64,000 nucleotides of DNA from positions 2,542,001-2,606,000 of the forward strand of contig NZ_CP092488.2 in NCBI RefSeq assembly GCF_022430545.2. The letters run 5' to 3'. Shown in pieces: positions 16,420-26,550 of the stretch; the first letter of the stretch is position 1, and every line of letters begins with the position of its first letter. The stretch comes from Mycobacterium paraterrae (GTDB taxonomy: Bacteria; Actinomycetota; Actinomycetes; Mycobacteriales; Mycobacteriaceae). The position numbers and the translations under genes are program-made. The notes below the pieces were generated by a model that made no database searches, had not been told where the DNA came from, and saw only the letters and a program-made list of their open reading frames with translations.

Positions 16420-17349
16420 TCAGAGCTGTCGTTGCACCTCGTCGGCGAAAAGCTGCAGGTGGTCGAGGTCCGACATGTCGAGCAGTTGCAGGTAGACCCG
16501 CGTCACGCCGATCTCGGCGAACGGGCCGAGTTGGTCGACGATCTGCGCTGGGGTGCCTGCCAGCGGTGAGTTGGACCGAAGCTCGTCGACCTCACGTCCG
16601 ATCGCGGCGGCGCGCTTGGCGATCTCGGCGTCGTCGCGGCCCGCGCACACCACGAAGGCCGCCGAGTACGTCATCGAATCGGCGGGCCGGCCGACGGCAT
16701 CGACGGCCTCGCGGACCCGGTCGAACTGGGTCGCGATGGTGTCCAGCGGCGCGAACGGCACGTTGTATTCGTCGGCGAAGGTGGCGGCCAGCCGCGGCGT
16801 CCGCTTGGCGCCCGAACCTCCGACCAGAATCGGGGGATGCGGGCGCTGGACCGGTTTGGGCAACGCCGGTGACTCCTTGACGGCGTAATGCGTTCCCGCG
16901 TAATCGAACGTCTCACCGAGCGGAGCGGTCCACAGGCCGGTGATGAGCTCGAGTTGCTCGGTGAGCCGGTCGAAGCGTTCGCGCAGCGGCGGGAACGGGA
17001 TCGCGTAGGCTACGTGCTCCTTCTCGAACCAGCCGGTGCCGAGCCCGAATTCGACACGGCCACCGCTCATTTCGTCCACCTGAGCCACCGAGATGGCCAG
17101 TGGGCCGGGGTGGCGGAAGGTTGCCGAGGTGACCAGCGTGCCAAGTCGGATCGTCGACGTCTCGCGCGCGATGCCGCCCAGGGTCACCCACGAGTCAGTC
17201 GGGCCCGGCAGCCCGTCACCGCTCATGGCCAAGTAGTGGTCGGAGCGGAAGAACGCCGAGTAGCCCAGCGACTCCGCGGCCTGCGCGACTGCGAGTTGGT
17301 CGGCGTACCTGGCGCCTTGCTGCGGTTCAACGAATACCCGGAAGTCCAC
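16420..17349 (-). CDS. LLM-class F420-dependent oxidoreductase
   Basis: 309 aa from the GTG at 17349 (MDFRVFVEPQQGARYADQL). The bacterial-luciferase-like TIM barrel is clear: SLGYSAFFRSDHYLAM, GTLVTSATFRHPGPLA, and the cofactor-side EFGLGTGWFEKEHVAYA, PILVGGSGAKRTPRLAA. Family members use reduced coenzyme F420 for hydride transfer to diverse substrates; the substrate here is unknown. It heads a minus-strand run with the three His-tail membrane proteins (14-nt gap). The open frame continues upstream for 38 codons, but those residues do not fit the family start. Confidence 0.85.
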   Translation of the reverse strand: MDFRVFVEPQQGARYADQLAVAQAAESLGYSAFFRSDHYLAMSGDGLPGPTDSWVTLGGIARETSTIRLGTLVTSATFRHPGPLAISVAQVDEMSGGRVEFGLGTGWFEKEHVAYAIPFPPLRERFDRLTEQLELITGLWTAPLGETFDYAGTHYAVKESPALPKPVQRPHPPILVGGSGAKRTPRLAATFADEYNVPFAPLDTIATQFDRVREAVDAVGRPADSMTYSAAFVVCAGRDDAEIAKRAAAIGREVDELRSNSPLAGTPAQIVDQLGPFAEIGVTRVYLQLLDMSDLDHLQLFADEVQRQL

Positions 17350-17479
17350 GACCGCCAGACTAGGCGTTCGCCGATGAATGACGCTCGCGGCGGGAGTCTG
17401 TCCGTCGGTGAGCGGTGCCGGTACCGCGTTATCCATTGAGCTGTGCCGGGAGCCCCACTTCAATGGTTAGGTCGGGGTC

Positions 17480-18133
17480 GTGGATTCCCTCGCGAAGCTT
17501 GTCCGCGACACCGTCGCGGTTCGGATCTTGGTCTCGGTGGTACTCGGCGGCGTGGTCGCTGTCGGAATCGGCAATACGGTCGGCTGGCGATTCGCGCTTG
17601 CCGGGTGGGTGGCCGCCGCGGCGCTGTATGTGGTGTGGACACAACGCATTCTGATCGGAATGGACGCCGAGCAGACCTGCCGCTGGGTGACTCGCGAAGA
17701 TCCCACCCGGGTGGTCGCCGACGTCGTCATTCTGACCGCGAGCCTGGCGAGCCTGCTGGGTGTCGGTTACGTGGTGGCCGCCGGGTCGAAGCTGTCGGGG
17801 AGCGGCACGCTGCAGGCGGCGCTGCTCGGGGTTCTGACCGTCGCCGCCTCCTGGTTTGCGGTGCACACGTTGTTCACCGTGCATTACGCGCGGCTCTACT
17901 ACTCAGATGAACCGGGCGGCATCAACTTTCACGATCCCAACCCGCCGCGCTTCCGTGATTTCGCGTACCTCGCGTACACGATCGGCATGACGTTTCAGGT
18001 CTCCGACACCGAGATCGGCGCGACCAGCATCAGGGCGACGGTGCTGCGGCATGCGCTGCTGTCCTACCTGCTGGGTGCCGTCGTGCTGGCGGTGACGATC
18101 AACTTGATCGCCGGGCTGGGCTCGAAAATCTAA
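17480..18133 (+). CDS. DUF1345 family integral membrane protein
   Basis: 217 aa, GTG start, divergent from the F420-dependent oxidoreductase gene. Five hydrophobic helices are visible (ILVSVVLGGVVAVGIGN; RFALAGWVAAAALYVVW; DVVILTASLASLLGVGYVV; LQAALLGVLTVAASWFAVHT; LLSYLLGAVVLAVTINLIA). Conserved DUF1345 sections include the post-helix HTLFTVHYARLYY and DFAYLAYTIGMTFQVSDTEI. Function unknown. Its TAA overlaps the TAG of the convergent lpqJ by 4 bp. Confidence 0.85.
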   Translation: MDSLAKLVRDTVAVRILVSVVLGGVVAVGIGNTVGWRFALAGWVAAAALYVVWTQRILIGMDAEQTCRWVTREDPTRVVADVVILTASLASLLGVGYVVAAGSKLSGSGTLQAALLGVLTVAASWFAVHTLFTVHYARLYYSDEPGGINFHDPNPPRFRDFAYLAYTIGMTFQVSDTEIGATSIRATVLRHALLSYLLGAVVLAVTINLIAGLGSKI

Positions 18134-18693
18134 AAGGTGTCGACCTTTTCGATGCTGACGAACATGCCGTGGCCGGTGTGCTGGTTGGTGAACCGGGTGC
18201 CGCTCTCGGCGGCCGCGATCGTCCAGCCGACTGCGTCGTAGGTCCGGTAATCGATAGGCACGGTGGGAATGTCGCCGAGATTGCCGGCCACCCACTGCAC
18301 TTCGCCGGCCGCGGTGACGTTTACACCGTTGGCCTTCTCGCCGTCTTCGGTGGGCGGGTTGGCGAACTGCGCCTCACAGCCGACGCTGTCGCTGTCGATC
18401 TGGCAGCGCGTCTGTCCGGACTTGGTCTCGATGAAGACGCGGCCGTTGGGGTCCGGCTGTAGGGGAATCGCGGCCGCCGGCGGAGCGCCGCTCGACGGGG
18501 CGGGCTGCGTCGGGCTCGGCGACGGGATGGACGGCTTGGCCTTGGGGAAGGTCGGTTCGGTCGGCCCCGCCGCCGGAGACGCGGTCGGGGTGCCGGACGT
18601 GGTGGAGTGGCACCCACTGATCAGCGCGGCGCTCATCACCAGGCCGGCCAGTAGCCGGCCGCCGGGACGGGTGTGCAGTTCACGCGCAGACAT
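18130..18693 (-). CDS. lpqJ: Lipoprotein LpqJ
   Basis: 187 aa with a signal peptide and lipobox (LLAGLVMSAALISGC, Cys about residue 28). A Pro/Thr/Ser-rich linker leads to a globular domain that starts near GRVFIETKSGQTRCQIDSD and ends GHGMFVSIEKVDTF; two Cys (RCQI, VGCEAQF) could form a disulfide outside the membrane. Length and context (near ansP2) match LpqJ (Rv0344c). Function unknown. It lies 57 nt downstream of the PPOX gene on the same strand. Confidence 0.8.
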   Translation of the reverse strand: MSARELHTRPGGRLLAGLVMSAALISGCHSTTSGTPTASPAAGPTEPTFPKAKPSIPSPSPTQPAPSSGAPPAAAIPLQPDPNGRVFIETKSGQTRCQIDSDSVGCEAQFANPPTEDGEKANGVNVTAAGEVQWVAGNLGDIPTVPIDYRTYDAVGWTIAAAESGTRFTNQHTGHGMFVSIEKVDTF

Positions 18694-18750
18694 CGCACCT
18701 GAAGCGTACGCAGGACTCGAGCCATGTGACCGCAGTGACGCGCCGGTCCG

Positions 18751-19206
18751 CTACTGCGGGGGAAATCCTCCGGTCGCGACCGGACCCCAGCGGCGCGGCG
18801 TCACGCGGATCAGGCATTTGCGCTGGCTGACCATCGCGCTGCGGTACTCCTCCCAGTCGGGGTGCTCACCGGCGATCGCGCGGTAGTAGTCGACCAGACC
18901 GTCGACGGCGTCGGGCACGTCGATCACCTCGGCGTCGCCGTCGACCTGTACGTAGGCGCCGTTGAACTCGTCGGAGAGCACTACCACGCTGGCTTTGGGA
19001 GTGCGCCGGATGTTGGCGCTCTTGGCGCGCTGGGGATAGCTCGCGATCACCAGCCTGCCCTGGTCGTCGACGCCGCCGGTCACCGGCGAACTCTGCAGCG
19101 AGCCGTCCGCGCGAAACGTGGTCAGTACCATCCGGTGTCGCGGCCGGACGAAATCGAGCAACTCGGCCAGGTCGACGGTGTCAGCCGTCGCGATTTTGGG
19201 AGCCAT
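18751..19206 (-). CDS. PPOX-class F420-dependent (split-barrel) enzyme
   Basis: 151 aa. It has the split beta-barrel flavin/F420-binding fold: LTTFRADGSLQSSPVTGGVDDQGRLVIAS, then RAKSANIRRTPKASVVVLSD, and a C-terminal WGPVATGGFP. Actinobacterial relatives (the Rv1155 type) bind F420 and reduce varied substrates; the natural substrate here is unknown. It sits between the enoyl-CoA hydratase gene and lpqJ on the minus strand, with gaps of 40 and 57 nt, so joint transcription is possible. Confidence 0.82.
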   Translation of the reverse strand: MAPKIATADTVDLAELLDFVRPRHRMVLTTFRADGSLQSSPVTGGVDDQGRLVIASYPQRAKSANIRRTPKASVVVLSDEFNGAYVQVDGDAEVIDVPDAVDGLVDYYRAIAGEHPDWEEYRSAMVSQRKCLIRVTPRRWGPVATGGFPPQ

Positions 19207-19246
19207 GCCACCAACGTAGCCCCTTGCGCAGCTTTGCTTGTCGCCC

Positions 19247-19906
19247 TTAGGTATTGATGGTCAAGGTCTGCGCCGCGGGGCCGAACATCGTTTGCTTGAT
19301 GGCGCCGAGCGTGCCTTGGTCCTTGCCGTCGAGCGGTCGCAACAGGTCGGCCGCGGCGCCGGCCACCGCTCCCTCGTCCGCAACGGCATCGACAATGCCG
19401 AACTGGCGAGCGTCGTCACCGCCGAATCGGCGCCCGGTGGTCATCGAGGCGACGGCGGCCTGCGGGGTGAGCTTGGCCTGGATCAGTGCGGCCATTCCCG
19501 GCGTGAACGGAATGCGGATGTCGACCTCGGGGAAACAGAAGTAGCCGCGGTCGGCTCGCATCACCCGAAAGTCGTGTGCGATGGCGAGCATTGCACCGGC
19601 CCCGAACGCGTGGCCGACCACCGCCGCCGCGGTCGGAATCGGCAGCGTCAGGAACCGCGCAAGCATCCCCTGCACCCGCCCGACGTACCACGTCGTCTGA
19701 TCCCCATGCGCGCCAAGCCAATCGAGGTCTAGGCCGTTGGAGTAGAACTTGCCACCGCCGGTGGTCACCAGCCCCTGGGCGCCGGATCCGACAAGGTCGT
19801 CCAGGTGGCCGTCGATCTCGTCGAGAAACTCTGGGGAGAACCGGTTTTCGTCGTCTCCGAGGTCGAGAACGGCGATTTTGTCGTCGTAAGTCAGGCTGAT
19901 CGTCAT
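19247..19906 (-). CDS. Enoyl-CoA hydratase/isomerase family protein
   Basis: 219 aa from the ATG at 19906, with AAAAGGAAA a few nt upstream. It is a short crotonase: strand VLDLGDDENRFSP, oxyanion loop GGGKFYSNGLDLDWLG, and the second oxyanion strand VVGHAFGAGAMLAIAHDFRVM. The acidic catalytic position of true hydratases (second Glu of the E/E pair) falls in PEVDIRIPFTPGM, so an isomerase-like role is possible. The ATG overlaps the stop of the preceding TetR gene as ATGA, so the regulator and enzyme are coupled. Confidence 0.85.
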   Translation of the reverse strand: MTISLTYDDKIAVLDLGDDENRFSPEFLDEIDGHLDDLVGSGAQGLVTTGGGKFYSNGLDLDWLGAHGDQTTWYVGRVQGMLARFLTLPIPTAAAVVGHAFGAGAMLAIAHDFRVMRADRGYFCFPEVDIRIPFTPGMAALIQAKLTPQAAVASMTTGRRFGGDDARQFGIVDAVADEGAVAGAAADLLRPLDGKDQGTLGAIKQTMFGPAAQTLTINT

Positions 19907-20526
19907 GTGTTTCCTTTTCTCCGAGGGGGTGGTGGTCCGATATCGAGCACCGCGCGCACGGATGCCCGCAAGTGCTCGCGGGCGGTCGGGTCGTGCAGCC
20001 GGTCGCGGCTCAACACGATTGCGGTCGGTAGGTCGACGATGCAGGTGGTGATCGTGTCGACGGCGCGGGCGTCGGTGCGCTGCCACAGCGTGTCGGCGAG
20101 CCGGATCATCACGTCGATCAGCAGCCGGTGCAGGCCGTTCAGCTCGGCCGTGACGTCGTCTGGCAGTTCGGACTTCAGCAGCTCTTCGCGCGACACCGCC
20201 CACATCACCGCGGACGAGTCGCGATGCCGTTCGGCGAACACTACCGGTGCCTCGGCGGCGGCTACCACGGCGGCGTGTGCGTCAGCGTCGGCTAGTGCCT
20301 GGTCGACCAGCGCGCCCTGAAGGCCGAAAAAGCGCCGTGCGGCGCGTATCCAGGCGCGGGCCAGCAGGCCCGAGCGCGACGTGAACGTGTGGTAGAGCGC
20401 GCCGTTGGAGACGCCGACCGCGCTGCTGACCGCGCGGATGGTGACCGCTGCGGGCCCGGATGCCACCGTCAACGCCTCGACGGCGTCCAGCACCCGATCC
20501 GGCTCGTGAAGGCGGGGGCGAGGCAC
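19903..20526 (-). CDS. TetR-family transcriptional regulator
   Basis: 207 aa. The N-terminal helix-turn-helix is standard: VTIRAVSSAVGVSNGALYHTFTSRSGLLARAW, residues about 28-60. The C-terminal ligand domain shows no named subfamily. Its stop overlaps the start of the enoyl-CoA hydratase gene, so it probably controls that gene and itself in response to an acyl-CoA-like ligand; this is inferred from context. It starts 29 nt downstream of ansP2 on the same strand. Confidence 0.85.
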   Translation of the reverse strand: MPRPRLHEPDRVLDAVEALTVASGPAAVTIRAVSSAVGVSNGALYHTFTSRSGLLARAWIRAARRFFGLQGALVDQALADADAHAAVVAAAEAPVVFAERHRDSSAVMWAVSREELLKSELPDDVTAELNGLHRLLIDVMIRLADTLWQRTDARAVDTITTCIVDLPTAIVLSRDRLHDPTAREHLRASVRAVLDIGPPPPRRKGNT

Positions 20527-20555
20527 CCCAGCACCATAACAGAGCGGATGCTCTA

Positions 20556-22028
20556 TTACTCGGGCGCCAGCTCCGGAACCTCGGGAGTGGGCTCGTCGAG
20601 CCCGGCTGCGCTGGTGACGCGCTCGCGGACCAGGAACCAGCCGCCGACCAGGGCGGGGACGGCGGCCACAAGCGCGGCGATCACCCAGGGCCCCTTCTCC
20701 GGGTCGAGAGTCATCAGCACCAGCACGCTGAGCAGAAACGCCAACGTGACATATCCGCTATAGGGGGCCCACGGCATCCGGAAGTCCGGCCGCTGCATGG
20801 TCCCGGCTTTGGCTCGGTGGTAGGCGCGGAGTTGGCACAACACGATCGTGGCCCAGGCCGCCAGGACGCCGACTGCGGCGATGTTGAGGACAATCTCGAA
20901 GGCCTCGCTGGGTTTCACCGCGTTGAGCACGACGCCGAACAGTCCGATGACGGCGGTCAACAGGATGCCCCCATATGGCACACCATGTTTGGACATCCGG
21001 GCGGTGAACTTGGGACCGCTGCCGTTGACCGACATCGACCGCAGAATCCGGCCGGTGGAATAAAGGCCGGCGTTCAGGCTGGAGAACGCGGCGGTCAGAA
21101 CCACGACGTTCATCAGCGACCCGGCGCCGCTGAAACCGATGTGCGAGAAGAACGTGACGAACGGGCTCTCGCCATGCTTGTAGGTGGTGTAGGGGAGCAG
21201 CAGCGCTAGCAAAAGCACTGAGCCGCAATAGAAGACCGCGATCCGCGCGATCACCGAGTTGATCGCGCGCGGCATGACCTTCTCCGGGTTGGCGGTTTCG
21301 CCGGCCGCAGTGCCCACCAGTTCGACTGCCGCGTAGGCGAATATCACCCCCGACGTGACCAAGACGAGCGGCAACAGGCCCGTCGGCAGGAATCCTCCGT
21401 GGTGAGCCCACAGGTCCGGGCCGGTGGTCTTTCCGTCGATCTTGAAACGGCCGGCCAGGAAGACGATTCCGACGACAAGGAACGTCGTCAGGGCCAGCAC
21501 TTTGATCAGGGCCGCCCAGAACTCGAATTCACCGAAGGCCTTCACCGAGATCAGGTTCACCGACACCACTGCCGCCAGGGCGACAAGGGCGAGGGTCCAC
21601 TGGGGGACCGCCTCGAATGCGGTCCAGTAGTGGAAGTAGCTGGCGATCGCGGTGCTGTCCACGATGGCCGCCATGGCCCAGTTCAGGAAGTACATCCAGC
21701 CTGCGACGAATGCCGCCTTCTCGCCGAAGAATTCACGGGCGTAGGACACGAACGATCCGGAAGCCGGCCGATGCAGCACGAGTTCGCCCAGCGCGCGCAG
21801 GATCAGAAAGACGAAGCCCCCGCAGATTCCGTAGATGAGGAACAATCCGGGTCCGGCCGACGCGAGGCGGGCTCCGGCGCCCATGAAGAGCCCAGTGCCG
21901 ATCGCGCCGCCGATCGCGATCATCTGCATTTGCCGATTGCTGAGGTCGTGGTGATAGCCCTCGTCTTCGCGGGAGAACTTAGACGGTCCGCCCGAGGCAG
22001 GACCGGGCGCGCTTGGCGGCGGTGGCAT
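20556..22028 (-). CDS. ansP2: L-asparagine/amino-acid permease (AnsP2-like)
   Basis: 490 aa from the ATG at 22028, with TAAGGA upstream; the open frame extends further but those residues are not family-like. It is an APC-superfamily permease with about 12 helices. The conserved first helix is preceded by LSNRQMQMIAIGGAIGTGLFMGAGARL, and VIFAYAAVELVGTAAGET and INSVIARIAVFYCGSVLLL follow. Length and neighbourhood (between lpqJ and dnaK) match AnsP2 (Rv0346c). The homologues between ansP2 and dnaK in M. tuberculosis (Rv0347-Rv0349) are absent here. Confidence 0.88.
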   Translation of the reverse strand: MPPPPSAPGPASGGPSKFSREDEGYHHDLSNRQMQMIAIGGAIGTGLFMGAGARLASAGPGLFLIYGICGGFVFLILRALGELVLHRPASGSFVSYAREFFGEKAAFVAGWMYFLNWAMAAIVDSTAIASYFHYWTAFEAVPQWTLALVALAAVVSVNLISVKAFGEFEFWAALIKVLALTTFLVVGIVFLAGRFKIDGKTTGPDLWAHHGGFLPTGLLPLVLVTSGVIFAYAAVELVGTAAGETANPEKVMPRAINSVIARIAVFYCGSVLLLALLLPYTTYKHGESPFVTFFSHIGFSGAGSLMNVVVLTAAFSSLNAGLYSTGRILRSMSVNGSGPKFTARMSKHGVPYGGILLTAVIGLFGVVLNAVKPSEAFEIVLNIAAVGVLAAWATIVLCQLRAYHRAKAGTMQRPDFRMPWAPYSGYVTLAFLLSVLVLMTLDPEKGPWVIAALVAAVPALVGGWFLVRERVTSAAGLDEPTPEVPELAPE

Positions 22029-22274
22029 TGAATTCCTTACGTCGTGGGGCAATGCTGCGGCGCCGGGCACAACCGCGTGAGGAGTCGGATGTGAACCTAT
22101 CTGACGACGGCGTCCCTCGCCGCGCAAAGCTGCGTTCTGAGCAGCCTCGATCCGCTGCGCGACCCACGGAGGGCCCACCTGCTACTCGGCCCAGCAGGGA
22201 CATGAGGCTGTCCGGAAAATTCTGCGCATCGCGGGAACAAACTCCGGAAAGACGTCGTTGAGCCATCTGACAAA

Positions 22275-22295
22275 CTTGAGCGGATCAGACTCAAG
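22275..22295. promoter_or_regulatory. HAIR element (HspR operator) of the dnaK operon
   Basis: CTTGAGC-N7-ACTCAAG, a match to the HspR-associated inverted repeat (CTTGAGT-N7-ACTCAAG) in all but one arm base. It lies about 100 bp before the dnaK start. HspR with DnaK as co-repressor is known to bind such sites in actinobacteria, and hspR is the last gene of this operon. Confidence 0.93.
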
Positions 22296-22329
22296 CCTGA
22301 GTTGACAGCGACGGCTCGCTGAAGGCAAG

Positions 22330-22350
22330 GTTGAGCGAGGTTCACTCAGC
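22330..22350. promoter_or_regulatory. Second, imperfect HAIR-like site before dnaK
   Basis: GTTGAGC-N7-ACTCAGC, the same spacing as the upstream HAIR with weaker arms. The centres of the two sites are 55 bp apart. It may give co-operative HspR binding, or be the second operator of a double site. Confidence 0.6.
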
Positions 22351-22393
22351 AGCGTAGTGCTTACGAAGCTCGAAATATCAGGGAGGATCCACT

Positions 22394-24249
<1,856 letters not shown>

Positions 24250-24253
<4 letters not shown>

Positions 24254-24909
24254 CCGAAGGGAACTCAGACGAACCGGTGACCGTCACTGACAAGCGACGC
24301 ATCGATCCCGAGACCGGCGAGGTACGCCACGTCGATGCCGGTGCCGCCCCTGCGGGGGCGGCGCCGGACGCGTCGGCCGGTGACAGCTCGGCTAACAGCG
24401 AGAAGGTTGCCGAGCTGACCGCGGACCTGCAGCGGGTGCAGGCCGACTACGCCAACTACCGCAAACGGGCGTTGCGCGACCAGGAGGCCAGTGCCGAGCG
24501 GGCCAAAGCCAGCGTGGTGGGCCAATTGCTGGGTGTACTCGACGATCTCGAGCGGGCACGCAGCCACGGCGACCTGGACTCGGGTCCGTTGAAGTCGGTG
24601 GCCGACAAGCTCGTCGGTGCGCTGACCGGGCTCGGCTTGACGGCCTTCGCCGCGGAAGGTGACGACTTCGACCCGGCACTGCACGAGGCCGTTCAGCACG
24701 AAGGCGATGGCGGACCGGGATCCAAACCGGTGATCGGCACGGTGATGAGACAGGGTTACCGGCTCGGCGAGCAGGTGCTGCGGCACGCGCTCGTGGGAGT
24801 GGTGGACACCGTCGCGGAGGGGTCGGACAACTCCGGGACCGCCGACACCGGCGATAACGACGCGAATGAGGGTGAACAGCACGCAGAATCAGAGCCGTCG
24901 GAGAAGTAA
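24250..24909 (+). CDS. grpE: Nucleotide exchange factor GrpE
   Basis: 219 aa. The GTG start overlaps the dnaK stop (GTGA). A disordered acidic N-terminus is followed by the long coiled-coil helix (KVAELTADLQRVQADYANYRKRALRDQE) and the beta-domain with FDPALHEAVQHEGDGG and GTVMRQGYRLGEQVLRHALVGV. It releases ADP from DnaK and works as a dimer. The C-terminal extension is Glu/Asp/Asn-rich, as in other mycobacteria. Confidence 0.97.
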
Positions 24910-24950
24910 CGACGGGTTCGACGACAGAAAGGCCGAGGAGGTGACGCGGC

Positions 24951-26123
24951 ATGGCTCAACGCGAATGGGTTGAGAAGGACTTCTACAAGGAGCTGGGCGT
25001 CTCCTCTGACGCCACCGCCAAAGAGATCAAGACGGCGTACCGCAAGCTGGCTTCGGACCTGCATCCGGACAAGAACCCGGACGGGGCCGAGCGGTTCAAG
25101 GCGGTATCCGAGGCGTACAGCGTGTTGTCCGACGAGGCCAAGCGCAAGGAGTACGACGAGACCCGTCGACTCTTCGCGGGTGGCGGATTCGGTCGGCGAT
25201 TCAACGGCGGCGGTGCCGGCGACTTCGCCGGCGGGTTCGGCGGTGACGGCGCGGAGTTCAACCTCAACGACCTGTTCGACGCTGCCGGGCGCAGCGGCGG
25301 CGGGAACATCGGTGACCTGTTCGGCGGATTGTTCGGTCGCGGTGCGCAACCGCGGCCCAGCCGGCCGCGTCGCGGCAACGACCTGGAAACCGAGACCGAG
25401 CTGGACTTCCTCGAGGCCACCAAGGGCGTAGCGATGCCGCTGCGGCTGACCAGCCCGGCGCCGTGCACCAACTGCCATGGCAGTGGCGCGCGACCGGGCA
25501 CCAGCCCGAAGGTCTGCCCGACGTGCAACGGTGCGGGCGTCATCAACCGCAACCAAGGCGCTTTCGGGTTTTCCGAGCCTTGCACCGAGTGCCGCGGCAG
25601 CGGGTCGATCATCGAGCACCCCTGCGACGAGTGCAAGGGGACTGGTGTCACGACCCGCACCCGCACGATCAACGTACGGATCCCGCCGGGCGTGGAAGAC
25701 GGGCAGCGAATCAGGCTGGCCGGGCAGGGCGAAGCGGGACTGCGCGGCGCTCCGTCGGGAGACCTGTACGTCACTGTGCACGTGCGGCCCGACAAGGTGT
25801 TCGGCCGCGACGGTGACGACCTCACCGTCAGCGTTCCGGTCAGCTTCAGCGAATTGGCCCTCGGCACAACGCTTTCCGTGCCGACGTTGGATGGCAAGGT
25901 CGGCGTTCGGGTGCCCAAGGGCACGGCCGACGGTCGCATCCTGCGGGTACGAGGACGCGGGGTGCCCAAGCGCTCCGGCGGTCAGGGCGACCTGCTGGTC
26001 ACTGTGAAAGTCGCTGTGCCGCCGAATCTGGAAGGCGCTGCGAAAGAAGCGCTGGAAGCCTACGCGGTAGCCGAGCGGTCGAGTGGTTTCGATCCCCGAG
26101 CCGGATGGGCGGGTAACCGCTGA
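24951..26123 (+). CDS. dnaJ1: Co-chaperone DnaJ1 (Hsp40)
   Basis: 390 aa, ATG 42 nt after grpE. The J domain has the HPD motif (SDLHPDKNP), then a Gly/Phe-rich region (GGGFGRRFNGGGAG), four zinc-finger repeats (CTNCHGSG, CPTCNGAG, CTECRGSG, CDECKGTG) and the C-terminal substrate domains. It stimulates the DnaK ATPase and delivers clients. The gene order with hspR identifies it as dnaJ1 rather than dnaJ2. Its TGA overlaps the hspR ATG. Confidence 0.97.
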   Translation: MAQREWVEKDFYKELGVSSDATAKEIKTAYRKLASDLHPDKNPDGAERFKAVSEAYSVLSDEAKRKEYDETRRLFAGGGFGRRFNGGGAGDFAGGFGGDGAEFNLNDLFDAAGRSGGGNIGDLFGGLFGRGAQPRPSRPRRGNDLETETELDFLEATKGVAMPLRLTSPAPCTNCHGSGARPGTSPKVCPTCNGAGVINRNQGAFGFSEPCTECRGSGSIIEHPCDECKGTGVTTRTRTINVRIPPGVEDGQRIRLAGQGEAGLRGAPSGDLYVTVHVRPDKVFGRDGDDLTVSVPVSFSELALGTTLSVPTLDGKVGVRVPKGTADGRILRVRGRGVPKRSGGQGDLLVTVKVAVPPNLEGAAKEALEAYAVAERSSGFDPRAGWAGNR

Positions 26124-26494
26124 TGGCCCAAAAAGATGAAGCCCGGACGTTTTTGATCTCGGTGGCCGCCGAGCTGGCCGGTATGCATGCCCAGACGCTG
26201 CGTACCTATGACCGGCTCGGGTTGGTCAGCCCCAGCCGCAGTTCCGGTGGGGGACGGCGCTATTCGCAACATGACGTCGACCTGCTACGTGAGGTTCAGC
26301 GGCTGTCTCAGGACGAAGGCGTCAACCTGGCCGGGATCAAACGGATCATCGAGTTGACCAACCAGGTCGAGGCGCTGCAGTCGCGGTTGAAGGAGATGGC
26401 CGCCGAGATCGAGGTACTGCGGGGCAACCAGCGCCGCGATATCGCGGTGGTGCCCAAGAGTACTGCAGTGGTGGTCTGGAAACCGCGCCGCTAG
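26123..26494 (+). CDS. hspR: Heat-shock repressor HspR (MerR family)
   Basis: 123 aa. It starts at the last base of the dnaJ1 stop (TGATG overlap). The MerR-type winged helix-turn-helix is plain: SVAAELAGMHAQTLRTYDRL followed by GGGRRYSQHDVDLLREVQRL; a short coiled-coil and basic tail follow. It represses its own operon and clpB through HAIR elements, which are both present in this window. A strong hairpin terminator follows 18 nt downstream. Confidence 0.96.
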   Translation: MAQKDEARTFLISVAAELAGMHAQTLRTYDRLGLVSPSRSSGGGRRYSQHDVDLLREVQRLSQDEGVNLAGIKRIIELTNQVEALQSRLKEMAAEIEVLRGNQRRDIAVVPKSTAVVVWKPRR

Positions 26495-26511
26495 TTTTTG
26501 CGTCAAACATC

Positions 26512-26550
26512 AGCCAGGGCTGCGATTCTCACGAATTCACAGCCCTGGCT
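26512..26550. terminator. Bidirectional hairpin terminator after hspR
   Basis: AGCCAGGGCTG (26512-26522) pairs perfectly with CAGCCCTGGCT (26540-26550) across a 17-nt loop. A short T-rich stretch (CAGTTTT) follows on the plus strand, and TTTGACGCAAAAACT follows on the minus strand. It separates the convergent hspR and epimerase genes. Confidence 0.85.

Larger units (their letters stand above)
22029..22393. other. 365-bp intergenic region between ansP2 and dnaK
   Basis: The two genes are divergent, so both promoters lie here. The dnaK-proximal 120 bp hold one perfect and one imperfect HAIR element. No gene is supported in the remaining part. Confidence 0.7.
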
